From NCBI GenBank assembly GCA_027575805.1, contig JANBPU010000072.1:1-64000 (forward strand): a DNA stretch of 64,000 nucleotides. Direction: 5' to 3'. A model generated the notes under the pieces. The model made no database searches. It saw nothing but the letters and a program-made list of their open reading frames with translations, and was not told the DNA's origin. A program made the translations under genes and the position numbers. Source of the stretch: Mycoemilia scoparia. Its lineage: Eukaryota; Kickxellomycota; Kickxellomycetes; Kickxellales; Kickxellaceae. Positions 1-11,223 of this stretch are shown here, piece after piece; position 1 is the first letter of the stretch, and every line of letters starts with the position of its first letter.

Positions 1-156
1 CTATAGTTAAATACTTTGTATTCAATCAGTGATAAGCCAGATACTTTAACCATCTGTATACCTGTGCAAAGCATGTTAATAGCGAGCTAATTCAAAATAT
101 TTGTTTCGATGTTTAGAGACCTGGACTGCAAAGTACTATACAAACATGTAATCTAT

Positions 157-256
157 TTGGGAGATAATCTTTGAAGGGCCAGTCACTCATTTAACTGTGA
201 TTACCCCTATAATTGTTGGCCACCAAAAGGTACCCTTTATAAATAATTATCCATAT
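157..256 (+). mobile_element. MITE copy 1 (degenerate)
   Basis: The element keeps the TTTGAAGGGCC left arm, the core CTGTGATTACCCCTATAAT followed by GTTGGCCACCAAAAG, and a right arm ending in ATTATCCATA. The arms are more diverged than in the copies at 11120 and 51901. Both ends are estimated from alignment by eye. Confidence 0.75.
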
Positions 257-320
257 GGTTATACTAGTAAACTGTTAACCGACACTCCTATATGTTTGCA
301 TCCCAATGTTGTTACATACT

Positions 321-452
321 TGGTCAAAGTTGACAAGGTTTTGTGCAAAATGAATCCCCAAGAGCTGTATAAAAATGACTGATGATTGGGCCAAAATCTG
401 AGGGTCATCTTTGCCTTCTATAGATTCGATCACTAGTGGAATCTTGCCACTT
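321..452 (+). repeat. Dispersed repeat 2, copy 1
   Basis: This shares the order GGTCAAAGTT, then ACAAGG, a GCAAAATG block, GGGCCAAAATCTGAGG and a final GGAATCTTGCCA with the copies at 2445 and 20845. It is degenerate, has no obvious terminal inverted repeats and no coding capacity. It lies 65 bp downstream of MITE copy 1. Confidence 0.6.
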
Positions 453-949
453 TATGCTTTTGATTAGCTTGGTATTAATAGTTTGTAAAGATGGCTGGAG
501 ATGAGACTTTGGTTAAGGAATTTTCAAAGTAGCGTGTAGTAACGGGGCGTGACGAGCGCAATTAAAGTAAACCAGGCACCGCAGAGTCAACAAAAAATGT
601 TCATTTTCATGCACTTAGAGCTGATCAAACAAGCGGTCAGCTTGTAAATCTTGGACTTTCGGGCAGGGTTCTGCCAAATATTCCTGCTAGATCAGTGATA
701 ACTGAATATATATCTTGGCTACTATATTTTGTTGCATGCAGATGGTCAAGCTGGGAACCCATTTTAATCAACAAGGATTGACTTTTTGCCATTATTGAAA
801 TTGCGGCCCATACTCGGTTGTTTTTATACATTAAAACCATAATGTCCCTTTTGGCCCCACATCTTTTTATTTATCAGCATAGAATTCACCCCTTCTTTCA
901 CTCATTATCTTTCTTTGCTTCTACCATATATCTTGAACTTTCTTGAGGT

Positions 950-2137
950 ATGATTTCTTCTCGAGAGCTAGCTATTGCTGTGGTGCTCCTTCTGGTGGGA
1001 TGGGCAGTGACTAGACTTAACGGCAAATCATGGGATACACTCATGGTATGCACTTTTCTATTTCTTCCAAAGTTGGTCCACTGGGGAGAAAAGATCAAAA
1101 ACTTTTTTGGTAATAAAGGCCGATCCGGTGTAAACGTACGAAAGTCGAATTATAAAAAGTTTACTCGCAATGATCATATCACATATGGCCTGTTCTTCGC
1201 ATTGATCGGTTTCTATGCCTTTAGAGAATGGTACTTTGTACCTAATAATATGTTTAAAGAGCTGAGAATCGGGCCTGATGCCAGATGTAGTCAGCTTAGG
1301 GCCGCCGTTGACAAATACGCTCAAAGAAAGTGGTATGAAGATCCATCAAATCCTGACCCCAGTGCTGTCATCAAAGTCGATAACGTTGAAAACGACCCTA
1401 TAGTAAAGAAATACGATTTCTTGGTAGACAGGTTTTGCAAGAACCCGCAGGAGGCAAAACTATATATGGATGCTGGAGAAGATGCCTATCTAAACACAAT
1501 CACCAGTCCAGTTTACATAGACATGGTTGATGACCTGCTTAAGTCGGGCAAAAGAAAATTAACTCACAAAGAGGAGCATAGGAGATTTATGCCTAGAACC
1601 AAATCAGACTGGGCACTAATAAGCATATTTTTATATAAACTCCCAGCCATTATTATTGACTTTAGTGCTGCATTTCTTGTTTTGAGCTATGTAACTAGCT
1701 CTGCACTTCGGTCTCCTGCGGCTCCTGGACGTGGCTGGTATAAGTTTTGGGCCTACTCGATCATAGGTGTGCTGGTCTTTTTTGATATCCTTACTGTATT
1801 TTCTTCTGGCGATTCAGAAGTAGGTGTAAAAGCCGGTTTTGCTTCGATTTTGCTCTTTTTTGTTCGTCCTTCACTTCGTACCCGTAGAGTAAGACTCATT
1901 GTTGCGTTTCTCCTTTTCTCTACACTTGACTACCTTGGAAGCAATAACTTTTCTAATGAGCAGCTACTAAAAATTGCACTTGGAAGTTCTCGTGATGCTA
2001 ACCAGTCGCTGAAATTAGCCAATGCCATTCGTAAAGCCGCCTTAAAACATGATAAATTGCGCCAGTCTTACATTGAATCGTTGACAAAAATGTATCCAGC
2101 TCCTTCACCTGCAGCCGACGAAAAGCTAGCAGAGTAG
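950..2137 (+). CDS. Multi-pass membrane protein, unknown function
   Basis: A 395-residue single-exon ORF. Hydrophobic segments lie near residues 7-22, 33-44, 78-95, 222-245, 262-283, 291-306 and 313-330, so the protein is probably polytopic. The stretch at about 95-185 is soluble-looking, charged and cysteine-containing (it begins near WYFVPNNMFKELRIG), and a lysine-rich loop (SGKRKLTHKEEHRRF) precedes the second membrane cluster. The layout recalls an uncharacterised fungal membrane family with an NxF...L.I motif after the first membrane block, but that is memory of a pattern and not a search result. The start was chosen because it is the first ATG of a long open frame and puts a hydrophobic segment at the N-terminus. 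Location and function are unknown; ER or mitochondrial membrane is possible. Confidence 0.75.
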   Translation: MISSRELAIAVVLLLVGWAVTRLNGKSWDTLMVCTFLFLPKLVHWGEKIKNFFGNKGRSGVNVRKSNYKKFTRNDHITYGLFFALIGFYAFREWYFVPNNMFKELRIGPDARCSQLRAAVDKYAQRKWYEDPSNPDPSAVIKVDNVENDPIVKKYDFLVDRFCKNPQEAKLYMDAGEDAYLNTITSPVYIDMVDDLLKSGKRKLTHKEEHRRFMPRTKSDWALISIFLYKLPAIIIDFSAAFLVLSYVTSSALRSPAAPGRGWYKFWAYSIIGVLVFFDILTVFSSGDSEVGVKAGFASILLFFVRPSLRTRRVRLIVAFLLFSTLDYLGSNNFSNEQLLKIALGSSRDANQSLKLANAIRKAALKHDKLRQSYIESLTKMYPAPSPAADEKLAE

Positions 2138-2444
2138 TTACATTGCCTTTTTAGATATTAATAAGATTTAATCACTGGCTTGTGTTTTAAGGAATTGGAA
2201 TCATATTTTATTCTTCATCATTGTTATATTTCAAAATGATGTTTCCAAATTAAATGTTGGAGTTCTGGGCTCAATTTACCAAGACAGGAACATCGCTTAG
2301 GCTACTACTGAAAGTAAAAGCGCAGCCACAAAAACAAAAGTAGTGTTAATAAAGAATAAATGTGGGAATCACACAGCTCTCCACATGAGCAAGCCACAGC
2401 CATTAGCCAATATTGGCAACGTCATACTCGACCACATGTGAATA

Positions 2445-2582
2445 AATGGACAAAGTTCAAAATATTTTAGGCAAAATGGGCTCCCAGGAGTTGTATATGA
2501 AATAGCTGATGATTCAACCAAAATATGATGCGGGCTTATTTCTGCCTATTTTACACTTGGTCAGTAGTGAAATCTTGCCAAA
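2445..2582 (+). repeat. Dispersed repeat 2, copy 2
   Basis: Matches the copies at 321 and 20845 in the blocks GGACAAAGTTC, GGCAAAATGGGCTCCCAGGA and GTGAAATCTTGCCA. Spacing between the blocks is similar to copy 1. It is non-coding. Confidence 0.6.
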
Positions 2583-3734
2583 TGAAACCTAGGTTGATGT
2601 GTCAAGTTGCTAGGTCGCTCTACCATTTTTAGGAATGTTAAAGATACTGCTTTAACATACTGTTGATATTTAACTTTGTGAAAGATTCTGCCTTTAAAAA
2701 TTAAAGAAAATGCATTTAAATTTTTTATTTCAGATTGTATTTTGATTGGAAATTCAACATTAAATGCTAAATCTTATAATAATGACAATCGATTTATCAA
2801 GGTAAAGCAAAATTTCTTTCAATTGTGATTGCCACCTTGCTGAGTACTAATAATAATAGTAGTAACAAGTGTTTCCTTGGTAAGAATGATTTACTTCAAA
2901 GATGTTTACATTTTATAAGTATAAACACTGGTCTCGAATTTCAGCCAAGGAAATAGTTGCGAAAACAATTTTAGCGTTTGGCCGAATTCCAGCCCACAGT
3001 GAACCTTTATTTTCAATTTTCATACCACCAATTTTTTGCTATTCAGATTCTGTCATAAGCAAGAAATAGATATACATTTTGCATTTTAAAAGAATTGTCA
3101 GCACCACTTAATAAAAAGGCTAGCAACATGTGCTTTAAAAGACTACCCTGAACCCATTTTTTGTTAAATATTAAACAGTGCATACTCAATTATTAATACC
3201 TGCAGATTCCTTGATAATGTGCAGCACTTTTCTATCACTATTTAAAATAGCACAAAACGCTCGTTTTTTGCAACAGTGTTGAGTTGAAAAGCTCTGCAGT
3301 ACACAATAGCGTTGTACATCCCAGTGCTTAGATTTACAGTTGGTAGCGTCCTCAACCAAAAGAGGGCAGAGCTGTACGTCCAAGGGTTTTCTTAAGCAGT
3401 CGATCAATAGACACTGCAGCCTTTTGGCTGAATTGTGTCAAGTATTTCTAGCGAACCAGATAAAAGCACTGCTTCCTTTTAGCAAAGATTCACTCGGCTA
3501 TTGAAATTGACAATAGTTAAAAAGTGGTGTAAAACCATTGATAGAAAATTATAATCTGTGATTAGATCTATAAAAGTATGTCAATTGTTGAGAAAACCTG
3601 TTTAAAATTGAAAATCCTGGAACTAAAAGTGTGAAGCCAAAGCCGTGAAATTTGGTCGTGTCCATAGACCATCAGGCCTAACAGCTTTTACTCACATATA
3701 GGAGCAGGTTTATTTGGCCGATTAGGGACCGACC

Positions 3735-3759
3735 CACACACATACACACACACACACAA
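3735..3759. repeat. CA dinucleotide microsatellite
   Basis: A short run of CA repeats interrupted by one CATA unit. Nothing indicates a function. Confidence 0.8.
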
Positions 3760-4244
3760 ATTGAGCGTAAACTAATAAGAGTTCACTGCTTTTATAGACC
3801 GCTCCTGTCAAAGTGGTCACAGTAAGTTCAAAGCTTCACAACAGAAGAGACCCCCAATTCTTTTTTAACCCTTGCAGTAGTTGTGACCTGTCAAAGAGCG
3901 TGTAGTAAGCACACGCTTGACTAATGATGGTTTAATCTGGTGACAAGGCAAAGAAAAAGCCATCACTTCTATGTTGGTGGCAGCCATGCGGTTAAGTGAT
4001 TACTGCCATACAATCTACACACTGGAAGAACTTTGGTTAGCACGCGCATAAACCAATTTTAATAATGAAAACATGCCAGCTGGTATTTTAGGTCCATCCA
4101 AAGGTTCAATATTATTACACTTCTTGGCTATTTAATATTATATATTTATATACTATTAAGCTAAAAGTACATTCTCTTGAATTCGCCACAAGTTTTTTTC
4201 ATACAATTTTATAAAAGCCATATAAAGTCTACCGAGTAGCTATA

Positions 4245-7200
4245 ATGTCACAACCGGCTTCAGGTTACCCACCACCCGGACAGGGAGGTCATCCGCCTAA
4301 TTCACAGCACGCACCACAAAGTCATAGAAGAGCAACAGGGAAAATAGCACTCGCACCAGTCAGACCATCAGTCCAGCAAGTGCAGTACCAAGAGAGCCAA
4401 TATCCCAACAAGCAAGTGCTTCCACCACAACAGAGACAGCCACCACCGCCAACTGCAGCAGGAGACTATAGCAAGTATGTGGCACCACCATACCATCCCC
4501 AAAGGTCAGACTCGCAGATGTCAAACAGGGTAGAACCAGATCAGCGCGCAGAAACAGCAATGTCAATATACAACTACTATGACTATGAGCCAAGTAGTTA
4601 TTATTCACAGGACTATCCTGACCCACCTAAGGTCAAACCGGGTCCTCTTCGGCAGCAGAAGAGTATGGGCGACTTGGATACTGGCCGTAGACCACAGTAT
4701 TCGCAAGACGAGTACAGCCAGCATTACCCTTACAACCCTCAAAAGGGACAACACCAACAGCCAGACAGCGTTCCCCCACCTGGACCACAACAAACTGGAA
4801 AAAGTTTAGGGCCTGTTAGACCATCTACAGCCTCAGGGCTCCAATCAAGACACGATGATCACCGCTACTACCACGATCATGATTTTGATCCTGATTTTTA
4901 CGAATATCATGGTGATGGTATTCCCGATCCCATTTCGGTCCCTATCAAGGGCCACGCTAATGGTTCGACCACCAGTGTTGATAGGGTTGCAGACCAGTTT
5001 GGAAATATGCGCTTACAGAATCCTCATGGCAAACAACAGCCCATCTCTGAACCATCGCAGCCACCTCGGCCTCCAATGCCAGGGCGCCCACATTTCTATC
5101 GTGAAGATTCGTCCAACAGTCTATCCTCAATGTCCAGTTATCAAGGCGATGGCCCAGGTCCGCAGGGAAGAAAATTAAGGCGCAATGGGCCCAGACCTGT
5201 GCAGGGAGCAGATATGCGTGGTGATCGTGAACAGCAACTGGAAGCCGAGTATGACCAAGACGATGGTGCCTTTGGTCGAGGAACCGCAGGTGTTGACTCC
5301 ATGCTTTTCCCAGATGACGACAGGAAAGTGTCGCAGCTTATGCGCACTGGGACATTTTCTAAATCTTCAACTAGCCTTAGTGGAAGGCCGTATCCACCTA
5401 GACCCGGGCAGGGTCAGGCCTACCCAAACAGGCCGCCCATGGCACCCCATCAGCGCCCGCCATACCCTCAAGGTAAGTCCTTTATTTATTTCTACTTCCT
5501 ATTTTGGATTTTATTTACTAAAGTCCATTCGGATTTCCCACACTCGCATACATACACATAAAAAACAAAGGTCTGGGAGACAATGGATAATGAATGTTTA
5601 CAAGCCTGAAGATATAAATTCTCGCCATTTTCTTTCTTTCGAGGACTCTTTATTTACAAGTGGTTTTTCTTTAAACACCTGCTTTTCCATGTTAGCATAC
5701 ACACAACACCACCCAGGCAGCGAATACAATAGTGCCCGCTCATCACCTTTGTCTCAGGGAAGTAGCGGTGGACATCCCGATCAGCGTGCGGATTCCTATT
5801 TTAATGTAAATCCTTCTCGACTTCCTCCTCCTCATGATGGTGGCGCCCCACCACCCCATATGCATCCCAATGGTAGTTACAACTATCCTCAACAGCCAAG
5901 ACCAACTGGCGCCGTGCCTTCCCCTCCAAGACTTCGTCCGCCAGGTCCTTATTCTCAGGGACCCCCACCGCCAGCAGCACAGGGACCCTCAGAGTTAGCC
6001 AATGGACACTACCAACAACATCCTCGTCCACCACCACCACCACATTTGCAACAGCAGCAGTATGGCTATTACTCTGAGCAGTCTTCGCCAACGCTTAGTG
6101 TCTACAGCAATGCTCCGGGAGCTATGCCTCGACCTGTTCCCAGACAGGATAGTTCAACTTCTGTAGGAGGATATGCGCCACCAATGGCCCAACAGCCACA
6201 AGCCTCACGTTTGCCACAGCAACAACAACAACCTGCAGCACCTGTACAACCACCATCGCCTCCCCCAGCATTACATGACCTTGGATTCAAATACCAGATT
6301 GCCAAAACATCCAAAGACCAGTATGAACGATTAGAAATTGCCCAATATATATTGGACCATGCCAAGGATGTGGCAGCTCAAGAGGCAAACCCCAAGGCTC
6401 GAGCAAAGAGATATATTGATCTATGCGACAAGGCACTCAAGCTCATGAACAAGGTAAAGAGTTCTGGAAGAGGCGGAGCAGCAGCCGAAGCAGTATTCTT
6501 ATTAGCATCGGCCTATTTCCATGGGCAATATGGATTAAAGAAGGATCAAGGGCGTGCGTTTGAACTGTACCAATTGGGAGCCAAGCAAAGCCATCCTGAA
6601 GCCACATATCGTACAGCAGTATGTTATGAGCTGGGGGCTGGATGTCGAAAAGATCACGGCCGTGCTATTCAGTTTTACCGCAAATCTGCGTCCCAAGGAT
6701 GTGTACCAGCAATGTATAAGCTTGGACTTATTTTGTTGAAGGGGCTGTTGAGTACTTCACCTGCCCCTCGTGAGGCTATTACTTGGCTTAAACGAGCTGG
6801 CGACAATGCAGATGAAAAGTATCCACACGCACTTCACGAACTGGCCAATTGCTATGAACGAGGTGGTATCCCTGGACTCATCGAAGATGAAGCATATGCC
6901 AAGGAACTGCATACCAAGGCAGCACAACTCAACTATGTGCCCTCACAAGTACGATTGGGCTTGGCATACGAATATGGTACTCTTGGTTGCCCGATAGATG
7001 CTAGGAAGTCTATTGGATGGTATACCAGAGCGGCAGAAAGGGGCGACCACGATGCAGAATTGGCGCTCTCTGGGTGGTACCTGACCGGGGCCGAAGGCGT
7101 ATTGCCACAAAATGACGTCGAAGCGTATCTTTGGGCCCAGAAAGCAGCAGAGGGGGGTCTTCCCAAGGCAGAATATGCGATGGGATATTATACGGAATCT

Positions 7201-7398
7201 GGAATTGGAACTCCACAGGGAGCAAATACGATCGAGCAAGCCATGTATTGGTACCGGCGAGCTGCTCAACACAATAATAAGAGAGCAGTGCAAAGGCTGA
7301 CTGAGCTCAAGCATATGGGCCATAGCCCTCCAAAACCTATGGTTCGGCCCAAGCGTGGTAGCAAAGGCTTACAGGATGATGGGTGTAAAATGATGTGA
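4245..7398 (+). CDS. SKT5: Skt5/Chs4-like Sel1-repeat protein, chitin synthase activator type
   Basis: Two exons, 4245-5472 and 5696-7398 (donor CAAG|GTAAGT; an alternative acceptor at 5716 keeps the same frame), give a protein of about 976 residues. The N-terminal 550 residues or so are low-complexity, rich in Pro, Gln, Ser and Tyr. The C-terminal 400 hold about seven Sel1-type helical repeats: LLASAYFHGQYGLKKD, then YELGAGCRKDHGRAIQFY, LANCYERGGIPG, LAYEYGTLGCPIDARKSI, LSGWYLTGAEGV and MGYYTESGIGTPQGA. The protein ends in CKMM, a CaaX box whose final Met fits farnesylation, as in yeast Chs4. Family members bind chitin synthase III and place it at the bud neck or septum; that role here is inferred from architecture. 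Other Sel1 proteins of the Skt5 group (Shc1-like) are possible. The intron is AT-rich and 223 nt long. Confidence 0.85.
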
Positions 7399-7842
7399 AA
7401 TGTATTTCTCGGGTACAACAAACAGCAGTGTATATAAGATCCAATAATGTTTCACGTATTATCGATGATGACCACCTATATATTTATATAAACTCCTTGA
7501 CGGCATAATATATTTATACACATACACGCACAAACACAACTATGGATTAGAATTTTAATTGAATGCATTCAGTATTTCTATCCATTGCCAATCGACCTTT
7601 TACAATATTAGTAGTAGTTATACACTTTGTTCATTCCAATCATATTGTTGTCTATTTATTAAACAAGATTATAAAATTAGCTCCATCAAAAATGGGTAGT
7701 TATTTTTGAAGGGTGACCATTTGATAATAGACCCTGATCATCTATCTAGCTGTGATTTCCCCTATAATCGTTGACCACCAAAAGTCTCCCTTCAAAAATT
7801 ATGATCCAAATGATGGCTAGTAAGGCTGATTGATATACTTGT
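7399..7842. other. 3' intergenic region between convergent genes
   Basis: The Skt5-like and DPH4 genes converge here. It contains MITE copy 2 (7692-7811), which ends 31 bp from the DPH4 stop codon. Nothing else was recognised. Confidence 0.6.
7692..7811 (+). mobile_element. MITE copy 2
   Basis: The left arm ATGGGTAGTTATTTTTGAAG is well preserved. The core holds GCTGTGATTTCCCCTATAAT and GTTGACCACCAAAAG. The right arm CCCTTCAAAAATTATGATCC has drifted. It lies directly 3' of DPH4. Confidence 0.85.
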
Positions 7843-8684
7843 TTATTCTTCATCTTGAGAATCTACGACTTCTCCATATAATACACGGATTTTTAAAGAA
7901 CATTGGGTGCAATATGCAAGATCGTGTCCATCCTCAAGATCCTGGTATCTAATAATATACGACCCACTGCATCTACATAGATACGAAAATTCTTCCAAAT
8001 CTATTTGAATTATTTGCATACAAAATGATGTTATTTTCATTTGGTTATTGGATCCATATATATATATATATATCAGGGTCTGCTCATATGGGTAGTTATT
8101 TTTGAAGGGCTAATTCTTACTAGTATCCAGCTTCAGCTTGCATATTGGCCAGTCTATATTATCGTTGATAATATTAATTTGGCCCTTCAAAAATAATCTA
8201 CCCTATGTAGCCTAATGATCTTTAAAATATCCCATTTTTATATATACCTTCATTAAACTCCATATCATCTAAATCAACCTCATCTTGAACTACTCCTCGG
8301 CTCCTTTGCATTTCCAATTGCCTCGTTTCATCGTATTTTTGCCGTTTAACCGGATCTTTGAGGGTTTCCCAAGCTTTATGAATCTCTATGAAAACGTCTG
8401 TACCAGCATCATTGACATTCTTTGTTATAGTGTCTTTTGCTGGCTTTTGGTCTAGAGCTGCGGCTGACATACTATTGCTTGTTTTATACGAATCTACTGT
8501 GTTTTGTTGATTCTTATCTGGATGTTTCTATAAACAAAGAAGTGGTGATTTATCATTGCTCATAAAGATACACACTCTCTCTTGCAACATCACGACTTAC
8601 TTGCAATAGTAGACTACGATATGCCTCCTTGATTTCAGGAAATGTCGATTCCTTTTTTACCCCAAGTATTTCATAATAATCCAT
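7843..8684 (-). CDS. DPH4: Diphthamide biosynthesis J-protein Dph4/Jjj3
   Basis: Three exons on the minus strand, 8684-8601, 8527-8248 and 8000-7843, give 173 residues, close to the length of yeast Jjj3. The J domain starts MDYYEILGVKK, and the HPD motif (KHPDKN) sits at the start of exon 2. The C-terminal exon encodes the CSL/DPH-type zinc finger: CRCSG, then YCTQCSL, four cysteines in two pairs. Known role of the family: a J-protein that binds iron or zinc and supports Dph1-Dph2 in making diphthamide on elongation factor 2. All junctions are GT-AG and frame-consistent. Intron 1 is 73 nt. Intron 2 is 247 nt and carries a full MITE (8087-8205) plus a TA run. The gene is flanked by two further MITE copies. 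Confidence 0.9.
8056..8073. repeat. TA dinucleotide run in DPH4 intron 2
   Basis: About nine TA units lying between exon 3 and the MITE inside intron 2. Confidence 0.85.
8087..8205 (+). mobile_element. MITE copy 3 (variant core), inside DPH4 intron 2
   Basis: The ends TATGGGTAGTTATTTTTGAA and CCCTTCAAAAATAATCTACC are strong inverted repeats. The core differs from most copies: it reads GCATATTGGCCAGTCTATAT and ATCGTTGATAATATTAATTT and resembles the copy at 61023. The element lies wholly within intron 2 and is absent from the spliced message. Confidence 0.85.
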
Positions 8685-8868
8685 CCCTTCTTTCCTTTTT
8701 GATATAGTATTGTTTGGCTGGTCTTTCAATACATCTATTCTAAACCAATACTTTAACGCTATAGGAGTTATTATGCCAAGCTTTGGGTTAATGTTCCGGA
8801 AATATTGTCTGACTGGCAAGAGTTATGGGGATGACTAACTATGATTTGCAAAAAAAAACTTTGGAATA

Positions 8869-8988
8869 TACGAGTGGCTATTATTGAAGGTCGACCGTTT
8901 ACTAACAAGTGGCGATGACCCATTTGGCTGTGATTGCCTCTATGAACTTTGCCCACCAAAAGGCAACCTTCACATATTATTATCCATA
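8869..8988 (+). mobile_element. MITE copy 4
   Basis: The arms are degenerate (GGCTATTATTGAAGG on the left, CACATATTATTATCCATA on the right). The core CATTTGGCTGTGATTGCC and GCCCACCAAAAGGCAACCTT is typical. It starts 185 bp upstream of the DPH4 start codon and could affect its promoter. Confidence 0.75.
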
Positions 8989-9524
8989 TGGCAGAATCTC
9001 CTTTGAAAGTGTACCGGAAGAATACCCTGGTTAATAGCCAATAGTCTGTCATCAGACTCTAGCCAAAGTGTATGGCTTATGGGCCGATTTGCAGGGAATG
9101 TATGAGGGTACAAATCTGTTTCCTTTTGGTGGAGAATTTGCCATTTTATCCGAGTGGAAATTTTGTGATCTTGGCAGGAATTTGGATTCCTAAAAGCATT
9201 GGCTACAAAGAGGTAAGGTTGGTTGGTTATAGCAATAGCAGTTATTTTTTAAACTAAACCAGACTAGCTGGTAATGCTACTGGGATGTAATGCTGGAACA
9301 AAAATAGTAACGTCAATGTTAACTGATATCTACAAACGAGAAACAAAGTTTGGGATTGTTTTCTAGCTACATTTATTGAATAAGCAAAAAGCAAAAGAAA
9401 ACACTAATGATCCGCCGAAATTGTTATAGCAAATAGCAAAAAGGAATTTGTATGTGTTTATAACAGTTGCTAGTAGCCATGTGTGTGTGTTTGTGTGCTT
9501 GTGTGTTCCCTGTTTCCAATTGCA
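8989..9524. other. Intergenic region upstream of DPH4
   Basis: Beyond the MITE I see no gene or repeat. A short GTGT-rich run lies at 9481-9507, just 3' of the next minus-strand ORF. Confidence 0.5.
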
Positions 9525-10406
9525 CTAAAATGAACTGCCAATAACTCGGGCTGAGTGACCAACCTCAAGACAGCTAGCCAAATGGACAAGCAGGAGATCA
9601 ACACTACCAACACCAAAATTGGTGTTTGTAATTGACTCTGGATTGAAAGTCTGGATATCCTCATATAGAGTTTTCTCCCCACCACCATAACATGCCTTGA
9701 ACACTTTTTCAAAATAGCCATTGAATTCACCCCGCAACAATCTTCTTTCATCTTCAAAAAGATTATCATAGTAAGATTTGAGATGCAAGATCTTCATTGA
9801 AACATTGCTAGTGATAAACCCAAGAATATCTTTCATGATATCTTTTTCAGTTAGACTTGTGTTGCCATTGTGACCAAACCTGACATCAAGGATGAACTCG
9901 ATGCATTGATTAAGCACATATAGATACCCTGCTATCAACGCATTAAGCTCACCTTTTGCCTGAGCATCTAAGTTACCTTGACCAGCAAGCATTTTGTTGA
10001 TCTTTTCGGCCCGTTGATGGAAAAATTCTTGTGGGGTCAATGGTTCTGTACCACAAACTTTGATAAAGTATCCGTCATCATGAGAAAACAGCCCAATAAA
10101 GTGCATAACTTCAAAAGAATTAAAGCTTTGAAATAGCTTTTTATAATCATCTACAGTTATTGTGTTGTCTGTGAAATGCTCATAGGCATCACTGATATCA
10201 AAGTACCACGATATCAAATATATCACCAAAAAATGTTTGATGGCAACAAAGTCACAGGTCAGATTATGGCTGTCATCAAATTTAGCCTTTTCTTTGATTT
10301 GCTTTATCCAGTTCAAAGTATCGTTGACCAAGTAAGAAGGATTTGTGGTATAATGGCTTTTGGTGGTGGGCTGATCCATTGTGTGTAAGCGTGTGAGCAC
10401 TTTCAC
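9525..10406 (-). CDS. Hypothetical protein, no recognised domain
   Basis: A 293-residue single-exon ORF. It may begin at the second methionine (residue 10, MDQPTTKSHY, at 10379), which gives a shorter, less basic N-terminus. No signal peptide or clear membrane segment is visible. The middle looks helical and hydrophobic in patches (AIKHFLVIYLISWYFDIS, LIAGYLYVLNQCIEFIL), suggesting a folded soluble helical protein. I do not recognise the family. The length, even composition and absence of a longer antisense frame support it as a gene. Its 5' flank contains two MITE copies further out. Confidence 0.65.
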   Translation of the reverse strand: MKVLTRLHTMDQPTTKSHYTTNPSYLVNDTLNWIKQIKEKAKFDDSHNLTCDFVAIKHFLVIYLISWYFDISDAYEHFTDNTITVDDYKKLFQSFNSFEVMHFIGLFSHDDGYFIKVCGTEPLTPQEFFHQRAEKINKMLAGQGNLDAQAKGELNALIAGYLYVLNQCIEFILDVRFGHNGNTSLTEKDIMKDILGFITSNVSMKILHLKSYYDNLFEDERRLLRGEFNGYFEKVFKACYGGGEKTLYEDIQTFNPESITNTNFGVGSVDLLLVHLASCLEVGHSARVIGSSF

Positions 10407-10936
10407 AGTAGAGAAAAGAAGGTGGTGTTGATGTGGTATGTAGTGGAGGAAAGTGTATGTTTGTCTGTAGGTTGGCTTGTGAACAGGTAGGAAGATGAGA
10501 GCACATGTTTGGTAGGGAAAATTGATGGCTATTTATTCTATCAAAAGTTTTTAGTACAGCACCAATTATATCAACCAAGACAACTCCCAATTCTTGACTT
10601 TAATGCCCAATAATTTTTTGGTTTAACTAAAGTTCTCTCTTTGGTAACTTTGTTTTTTTTTCCCAAAGATTTTTGAAATTTTATACAAAGTTTTTATCAC
10701 AAAATCAAAATGAAAAAGACCTAATAATCTGTTTTAACAAAAATTGTAACAAAGATAAAAATTGGGCAGAAAGTCAAAATGTCTACTTTTTTATACTAAA
10801 AAATAAGGAAAAAACAAGTTCACTGGACATTTTTTAGATGTTATGTGTATTAGTGTGAATGAGCATGTGAAGAGTGAGAGGAAATTTCTGAGAATCCTAT
10901 CTCTACAAACATTTCTGTAATTTCTTAATAAACAAT

Positions 10937-11044
10937 TATGTGGGCAATAATTTTTGAAGGGTGGAAGTTTACTAGTAAAACTGGACATCCATTTGGCTGT
11001 GATCACCCCTATAATATTTCACTCTTCAATAATTATTACCCATA
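10937..11044 (+). mobile_element. MITE copy 5
   Basis: The left end TATGTGGGCAATAATTTTTG and right end CTTCAATAATTATTACCCAT are inverted repeats. The core holds CTAGTAAAACTGGACATCCA and TTGGCTGTGATCACCCCTAT. It appears slightly shortened in the right half. Confidence 0.85.
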
Positions 11045-11119
11045 TATCTACAAGTTAAACCTCAATGGCTTAAAATTAATCAATCCTTTAACCCCAGCTG
11101 GATCCTGTAACATGAAGAA

Positions 11120-11223
11120 TATGGGTAGTTATTTTTGAAGGGCTATAGAGTAACACATTTGGCTGGGATTATCCCTATAATCTTTGGCCACCAAAAGTCA
11201 CCCTTCGAAAATTATGATTCATA
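11120..11223 (+). mobile_element. MITE copy 6
   Basis: The left arm TATGGGTAGTTATTTTTGAA is complete. The core TTTGGCTGGGATTATCCC is followed by TTTGGCCACCAAAAGTCACC. It is shorter than most copies because the segment after the left arm is partly missing. Confidence 0.85.

Larger units (their letters stand above)
1..949. other. Left-edge intergenic region
   Basis: No convincing coding sequence is seen. The stretch holds a degenerate MITE copy (157-256) and a copy of the second dispersed repeat (321-452). The remaining bases are AT-rich and show nothing I can name. The last part is the 5' flank of the membrane protein gene that starts at 950. Confidence 0.6.
2138..4244. other. Intergenic region with repeat 2 and a CA microsatellite
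   Basis: About 2.1 kb without a supportable gene. It carries one copy of the second dispersed repeat (2445-2582) and a CA-rich microsatellite at 3735-3759. The short ORFs present have no recognisable features. The final few hundred bases are AT-rich promoter territory for the Skt5-like gene. Confidence 0.6.

Noticed and set aside
197..382. 61-codon frame at the left edge
   Set aside because: It is made of MITE copy 1 and repeat 2 sequence and has no coding signature.
9072..9257. Possible extra copy of repeat 2 or a small ORF near 9060-9260
   Set aside because: Some short words resemble repeat 2 but the block order is not kept, and the ORF has no feature.
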